A DNA stretch of 64,000 nt from positions 1 through 64,000 of the forward strand of contig JAISNN010000088.1 of assembly GCA_031276195.1 (NCBI GenBank), in the 5' to 3' direction. Source of the stretch: Clostridiales bacterium. GTDB taxonomy: Bacteria; Bacillota; Clostridia; Christensenellales; JAISNN01. Positions 58,721 through 64,000 of the stretch are shown in pieces. Both the position numbers and the translations under genes were made by a program. Numbering within the stretch: position 1 is the stretch's first letter; every line of letters begins with the position of its first letter. The notes under the pieces are model-generated. The model was not told where the DNA came from and ran no database searches. It saw only the letters and a program-made list of their open reading frames with translations.

Positions 58721-59590
58721 ATGGCCGTTATGTTTTGCGACACGAACTGCGAACTTTGGTTTGACAAGGCGCGCGAATTGGATTTAAAGGTGATCAAAAT
58801 GCCTTACACGATCGGCGGAAAGGAATTCTATTACGATCTCGGCGAGAAAACCGATTTCAAAAACTTTTACGACGAGATGAGGAGCGGAAAAACCCCCAGC
58901 ACTTCGGCTCTCAACGCCGACAATTACAAGGAATATTTCGAGCCGTATTTCAAGGCGGGAGAGGACGTTCTCTACGTTTCTTTTTCGGACAAACTGTCCG
59001 CGACGTTCACTTTTATGGATCAAGCCGTCGCCGAATTAAAGGAAAAATATCCCAAAATAAAGTTTGTCAGATTCGACACGCGGGCGATTTCGCTGCCCGC
59101 CGGAATGCAGGTCTATCTCGCGAAAAAATATATGGACGGCGGGCATACGATCGACGAAACGGTCGAATATCTCAAAGACCTCACAAAGCATATCGCCGTG
59201 GAATTCGTCGTGGACGATTTGAAATATTTGAAGCGCGGGGGCAGAATTTCGGGTTTGCAGGCCGCCGTCGGGACGCTGCTCAATTTTAAGCCGATTTTGA
59301 AGTTGAGCGACGACGGAAAGATTGTCAATACGACCAAGGTCAACGGCAGAACGAAGGCGATTACGCACATCGTGGAGGGCATAAAGGCCAAGGGTACGGA
59401 TTTGGATAAATATCCGATCGCGATAATCCACGCGGACTGCGAGGCGGACGCGCTCAAATTAAAAGAAAGATTGACGGCGGAGTTGAACAATCAAAATCTT
59501 GACATTTGGATTCAGCCCATAGGTCCGGTCATAGGGACGCATTGCGGACCGGGAACTTTGGCTTTGGTATATCACGGAACGGGGAGATAG
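58721..59590 (+). CDS. DegV family fatty-acid-binding protein
   Basis: 'GKTPSTSALNADNYKEYFEPYFKAGEDVLYVSFSDKLSATF', 'GRISGLQAAVGTLLNFKPIL', 'GTHCGPGTLALVYHG'. Confidence 0.93.
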   Translation: MAVMFCDTNCELWFDKARELDLKVIKMPYTIGGKEFYYDLGEKTDFKNFYDEMRSGKTPSTSALNADNYKEYFEPYFKAGEDVLYVSFSDKLSATFTFMDQAVAELKEKYPKIKFVRFDTRAISLPAGMQVYLAKKYMDGGHTIDETVEYLKDLTKHIAVEFVVDDLKYLKRGGRISGLQAAVGTLLNFKPILKLSDDGKIVNTTKVNGRTKAITHIVEGIKAKGTDLDKYPIAIIHADCEADALKLKERLTAELNNQNLDIWIQPIGPVIGTHCGPGTLALVYHGTGR

Positions 59591-59830
59591 GTTTTTATAC
59601 GGAATTGCGGAAATAACGAGCGGAAAAAGAGTTTTTACGCGGTATAGTACCGCGGTTTATCAACGGAAAAAGCGTACGGGTTTTTTATACTAATTGCGGA
59701 AATAACGAGCGGAAAAAGTTTTTTTACGCGGTATAGTACCGCTGTTTGTCAACGGAAAAAGCGTACGGGTTTTTTATACGGAATTGCGGAAGTAACGAGT
59801 GAAAAAAGTTTTTTTACGCGGAAACGATAT
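59590..59830 (+). repeat. Three ~90-bp tandem copies carrying two palindromes, downstream of degV
   Basis: 'attgcggaaataacgagcggaaaaagtttttttacgcggtatagtaccgcggtttatcaacggaaaaagcgtacgggttttttatac'. Confidence 0.92.
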
Positions 59831-59926
59831 AAAACAAACTATGTAAAACAATAAAAAAATAATATCAAAAATATAAAAACAAACGACAAGAAAATTTAAG
59901 AAAAAAAACAAACGGAGATAAGATCG

Positions 59927-60496
59927 ATGTACTATACCGTGGATTTTTATGGCATAGAGAGGAAACTCCCGATTTGCCCGATCAGCGAAACCCTTCAAAT
60001 CGCCGCTTTTAATATGCTGGGCGACAACGAATTGACAAAGGTTTTGGCGGAGGAAGCGTACAAAAAAATCGAAAATCTGGATTTCGATATTTTTTTGACC
60101 GCGGAATGCAAGGGGATAGCTTTTACGCAGGAGGTTTCGCGCCTTTTTTACGAAAGGAAAAATCAAAAGTTTTTTGTGGCTGCGCGCAAGGGCTTTAAAC
60201 TCTATATGAACGAACCCGTTTCGGTCGAGGTCAATTCGATCACGACGAAGTCCTCCCAAAAACTCTGGCTGTCAAAGGACGAAGCGGGCAAACTGAAAGG
60301 GAAAAAGGTCGTCATAGCCGACGACGTTATTTCGACGGGGAACACCGTCGCCGCGATTTATAAACTTCTTGAAAAGGTCGGGGCGGAGGCGGTCGCGGAA
60401 CTTTGCGTATTCGCCGAGGGGAGCGCGACGGAGCGGAAAAATATATTTTATCTTAAAAAATTGCCTTTGTTTGACGGAAACGGAAGAGAGATTTAG
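59927..60496 (+). CDS. Purine phosphoribosyltransferase-like protein
   Basis: PRPP motif 'KKVVIADDVISTGNTVAAIYKLLEKVGAEAV'. Confidence 0.82.
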   Translation: MYYTVDFYGIERKLPICPISETLQIAAFNMLGDNELTKVLAEEAYKKIENLDFDIFLTAECKGIAFTQEVSRLFYERKNQKFFVAARKGFKLYMNEPVSVEVNSITTKSSQKLWLSKDEAGKLKGKKVVIADDVISTGNTVAAIYKLLEKVGAEAVAELCVFAEGSATERKNIFYLKKLPLFDGNGREI

Positions 60497-60954
60497 GATT
60501 TATATTTTATAGTATTCCGGAATTTTCAGAATGCGGATTAATAAAACACGCGGACGGAAAGCATATTCTATCTTAAAAAATTGCCTTTGTTTGACGGAAA
60601 CGGAAAAGAGATTTAGGATTTCGGGATTTTATAATCCGCGTTAATCAGGGCGCGGCTGTTGTTTTTTTGGAATGGAGTATCGTTACGATATAAAAATTTT
60701 GTTTACAAAGCGGTTTTTTACGCCGTAAATATTTAAAAATTTACATATAAATGTGAGTCATAAAAAAAACTTTCTTTATTCCGCTTGTAATTATACATAA
60801 AGTATGATATAATTAATATTAAGAACCCGTACTATGCCGATATATTTTCCGTCGTTTTAAATCGTTAAAGCGGCTGGTAAAACGGATTTTTTAAAAACTC
60901 TATTTTTACACCACAATTTATACCAACAAAAGTTAATCGGAGGTTTTTTTATTT

Positions 60955-61740
60955 ATGATGGATGTCAAGACAAAAGCCGGCATCAACTTGCACGCCGTGT
61001 TGCGCAACATTCAAGAACTGTGCGACATCGACGAAACCGCGGGTAATGCCGTCAAAGGCAAAAAAATTACCGTGAAATTTTCCGTCAAGGGCTGCGAGCC
61101 TATGGCTTTGGCTTTCGACGACGGGAAATGCGTCTATCTTCGCGGCGACGCCCTGAAAGAGGGCGCGAAGGGCGCGCTCAAACTGTATTTTTCCTCGCCC
61201 GAGAAGTTCAACACTCTCGTGGACGGCGGAAAGGTTACGCCCATTCCGTCCGGGGCGATAACTAAGATCGGATTCGTCTTGAAAGAATTCAATATACTTA
61301 CGGAGCGTTTGGCGCACTATCTCCAACCTACGGAAGCGGAAAAAGCCGAACTTTTGACGGATAAGACGTATTTTAAAGACAACACCACACTTCTCGCGTA
61401 CACCGCTTTTCACGCCCTTGCGGAGATCGGGAATACCGATCCCATCGGACGCGAAATCGCGCGCAGAATGCCCGACGGAAATATCAGTATCGAGGTCAAG
61501 AACGGTCCGTCGATCGGCATTTCGGTCAAGGGGGGGCGTATGGCGGCGCAAATCGGCGGATTTGAAAAGCCGAGCGCGCTTATGGTGTTCGACAATCTCA
61601 ACGTCGTAAACGACGTATTAAACGGAAAAACCGACGTTTACAGCGCGATGGGTATGGGACTTTTCGCCATCAGCGGATTGATTCCCCTGCTCGACAATAT
61701 GAGCCATCTTTTGGGCTTTGTTCCGAAATATTTGGGTTAA
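60955..61740 (+). CDS. SCP2-like lipid-binding domain protein
   Basis: 'KITVKFSVKGCEPMALAFDDGKCVYLRGDALKEGAKGALKLYFSSPEKFNTLVDGG'. Confidence 0.55.
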   Translation: MMDVKTKAGINLHAVLRNIQELCDIDETAGNAVKGKKITVKFSVKGCEPMALAFDDGKCVYLRGDALKEGAKGALKLYFSSPEKFNTLVDGGKVTPIPSGAITKIGFVLKEFNILTERLAHYLQPTEAEKAELLTDKTYFKDNTTLLAYTAFHALAEIGNTDPIGREIARRMPDGNISIEVKNGPSIGISVKGGRMAAQIGGFEKPSALMVFDNLNVVNDVLNGKTDVYSAMGMGLFAISGLIPLLDNMSHLLGFVPKYLG

Positions 61741-61760
61741 TTTTAGGAGGATTTTTATTA

Positions 61761-63005
61761 ATGGACAAGTTGAACGTTTACGACAAGAGCAGATCGCTGT
61801 ACAACAGAGCGTTGAAGTGCATTCCTCAGGGCGTGTACGGGCATTTAGGCCCTTCTAACGGCTGTATGATTCCCGTCGACTACTACCCGATTTTTTCTCA
61901 GAAAGCGAAAGGCGCGTATTTTTGGGACGTCGACGGAAATAAATTTTTGGATTATATGTGCGCTTACGGTCCGAATATTTTGGGATATAACGACGAGGAC
62001 GTCGACAAAGCCGCTTTGGCGCAACTCAAAAAAGGAAACTGTACCACAATTCCCGATTCGGTTTTGGTTGACTTTGCCGAATTGTTGACGGACACCACGG
62101 GCAAAGATTGGGCGTTTTTCGCCAAAAACGGCGGCGACGTAACCGCTCTTTCGGTCTTGACGGCGCGCGCCGCGACGGGCAGGAAAAAAATCGTTATGGT
62201 AAAGGGGGGATATCACGGCGTCGCTCCTTGGATGCAAAAATTGGGCTATGCCGGAGTGGTCGAGGAGGACGTCGGAAACAACCTTTACGTCCATTGGAAC
62301 GACATAAAGGAATTTGAGGATTTGATAAGCAAATACCCCGGTCAGATCGCCGCCTTTATCTCCACGCCGTATTATCATCCGACCTTCGAGGACAACAAAC
62401 TTCCCGCCGAAAACTATTGGAAGGGCATTCGCGACCTCTGCACAAAGCACGGGATCGTACTCATTTTTGACGATATACGCTGCGGATTCAGATTGAACAT
62501 AGCGGGTTCGGACGCGCACTACGGCGTGAAAGCCGATTTGATCACTTTCTGCAAGGCGATCGCGAACGGATATAACGTTTCCGCGCTTTGCGGAGTCGAC
62601 TCGTTGAAGGGGGCGGTTTCCGACGTATTCTACACGGGAAGTTATTGGATGTCCGCCGAGCCTTTCGCCGCGGGCGTGGCTTGCATAAACAAAATGAAAA
62701 GAGAAAACACGATCGCGACCTTGCGTTTTACCGCCGACAAACTCCACGGCGGATTGAAAGAAGTCGCAAAAAAGAACGGACGCGAGATCGTCATCACGGG
62801 CGAACCCGTTATGTGGTATATGCGCCATACGAACGACGAGAATTTCTTTATGCACCAGGCGTGGGTCGCCGAATGCGTCAGACGCGGCGTTTTCTTTGCG
62901 AATCATCACAACCATTTTGTCAATTCCGCGATAACCGACGAGGATATAGCGTTTACGCTGGACGTCGCCGACAGAGCGTACAAAGCGATTAAGGACAAGT
63001 TTTAA
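61761..63005 (+). CDS. Class-III aminotransferase, glutamate-1-semialdehyde aminomutase-like
   Basis: 'YFWDVDGNKFLDYMCAYGPNILGY', 'LIFDDIRCGFRLNIAG', 'ADLITFCKAIANGY'. Confidence 0.9.
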   Translation: MDKLNVYDKSRSLYNRALKCIPQGVYGHLGPSNGCMIPVDYYPIFSQKAKGAYFWDVDGNKFLDYMCAYGPNILGYNDEDVDKAALAQLKKGNCTTIPDSVLVDFAELLTDTTGKDWAFFAKNGGDVTALSVLTARAATGRKKIVMVKGGYHGVAPWMQKLGYAGVVEEDVGNNLYVHWNDIKEFEDLISKYPGQIAAFISTPYYHPTFEDNKLPAENYWKGIRDLCTKHGIVLIFDDIRCGFRLNIAGSDAHYGVKADLITFCKAIANGYNVSALCGVDSLKGAVSDVFYTGSYWMSAEPFAAGVACINKMKRENTIATLRFTADKLHGGLKEVAKKNGREIVITGEPVMWYMRHTNDENFFMHQAWVAECVRRGVFFANHHNHFVNSAITDEDIAFTLDVADRAYKAIKDKF

Positions 63006-63016
63006 TGAAAAACGGA

Positions 63017-63052
63017 ATAGGGAAGCGTCGTTTTAAGGCGTTTCCCTATTTT
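63017..63052 (+). terminator. Terminator after the aminotransferase
   Basis: AATAGGGAAGCG...CGTTTCCCTATT. Confidence 0.75.
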
Positions 63053-63099
63053 CCGGTTTTATGGTATTTTTACGCGTATAAATATATCGGAATTTTCAT

Positions 63100-63400
63100 T
63101 GCAAAGCGTATCAATTTTAAGAGGTATTATACCGCGTTTTTTACGCGTATAAAGAATCGGAATTTTCATTGCAAAGCGTATCAATTTTAAAGGGTACCGC
63201 ACCGCGTTTTTGCGCGTATAAAAGCGGCAAAATTTAAGAGACGCCGCGCCGTATTTTTCAATCATAATTTTTCAATCATATAAAGCATAATGTTTTAAGG
63301 GAAAGCATAGGTTTTAAGAGGTATTATACCGCGTTTTGCGCATATAAAAACATTAAAATTTAAGAGGTACTATACCGCGTTTTTTACGCGCATTTAAGAA
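63100..63400 (+). repeat. Array of about 5 degenerate repeats with half-palindromes
   Basis: 'ttttaagaggtattataccgcgttttttacgcgtataaaaa' iterated. Confidence 0.88.
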
Positions 63401-63457
63401 TATCGATTTTAAAGAATATTGATATCATTGATATCAAGGGAATACGGAGGGAATATT

Positions 63458-64000
63458 ATGAAATTTACGGTTAAAAATTCCGAGATTAAAGATTTGTGGA
63501 AAAATGTTTCTTGGTTCGGGCGTACAAGAAGCCTGATGGTTTTCCGATTTATTTGTATACTTATCGCTTTTTTGCTGACAAATGCTATTTTTATTGCGAT
63601 TGTTCTTTCAAACGGCAGTAGCGCGGGAGTTTTAGAATATTTTAATTCCGTTGGGAAATACATAATGATCGGTTCCGCCGCATTTTATGTTTTGATTGCC
63701 ATTTTTATCGCAATTAGGTTGTCAGATTATCATGTTTTTGCGGCGGATGGTGAAAATGTATACTTTACGGACAAAAGAACCGTAGATAATAAGCAACGGA
63801 AGCGGCCTTATAACAATACTTCGTGGTTCGAAGAGGGATTATATTCGATAGAAAAGTATTCTTATTCCAAAAATAAAAGCGGCGAGGGCGTTTTTGTTAT
63901 TTCCTTTATCGAACCGTCGGATGCCGGAGGACACGGAAAAATAATCGGTATAAAATGCAAATCTTTGAGCGACCCGGGCAGGCTAAAATCTCTTTTGGAT
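63458..64000 (+). CDS. Hypothetical protein with two TM helices, truncated by window end
   Basis: RBS ACGGAGGG; open frame MKFTVKNSEIKDLWKNVSWFGRTRSLMVFRFICILIAFLLTNAIFIAIVLS... to end of window. Confidence 0.7.
   Translation, partial: MKFTVKNSEIKDLWKNVSWFGRTRSLMVFRFICILIAFLLTNAIFIAIVLSNGSSAGVLEYFNSVGKYIMIGSAAFYVLIAIFIAIRLSDYHVFAADGENVYFTDKRTVDNKQRKRPYNNTSWFEEGLYSIEKYSYSKNKSGEGVFVISFIEPSDAGGHGKIIGIKCKSLSDPGRLKSLLD

Noticed and set aside
61845-62915. 356-aa minus-strand ORF antisense to the aminotransferase
   Set aside because: Shadow ORF over a well-conserved PLP enzyme.
1-64000. Prophage, defence island, toxin-antitoxin or biosynthetic gene cluster
   Set aside because: No integrase, transposase, structural phage, restriction, Abi/CBASS-type, NRPS/PKS or RiPP genes were recognised in the ORFs.

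Overview
The window looks like a low-to-moderate GC Clostridia-type (Firmicutes) chromosome segment from a probable endospore former. No tRNA, rRNA, CRISPR array, transposase, integrase or phage module could be supported. Recognisable housekeeping and sporulation blocks are: yqfD-phoH-HDIG(7TM)-ybeY-cdd-era; hsp33; GH20 hexosaminidase; spoIIR; sleB-ypeB; a short MGMT; a giant MMPL/RND protein; yqzL (missed by the ORF track)-recO; cysteine desulfurase; TtcA-like protein; Rrf2 regulator; orphan ABC ATPase; a large YDG-repeat surface protein; coaX; hom; Fe-ADH; a dcw cluster (mraZ-rsmH-unusual ftsL-locus protein-PBP-murE-mraY); degV; a PRTase; an SCP2-like protein plus a class-III aminotransferase. 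The most unusual content is repeat biology rather than a cassette: (1) a ~2165-aa MMPL protein with about 14 degenerate ~100-aa repeats inserted in one extracellular loop; (2) a ~16-20 bp palindrome (GCGGTATAGTACCGC-like) present about 30 times, including inside genes; (3) private purine-rich tandem arrays just upstream of most start codons; (4) decayed tandem copies of adjacent gene ends in many spacers; (5) in-frame low-complexity or tandem insertions in conserved enzymes (Hsp33, RecO, cysteine desulfurase, MurE, ABC ATPase, GH20); (6) a family of CCCCTCCCACGGAGGGG hairpin repeats. All calls come from reading the sequence; no database search or folding was run.
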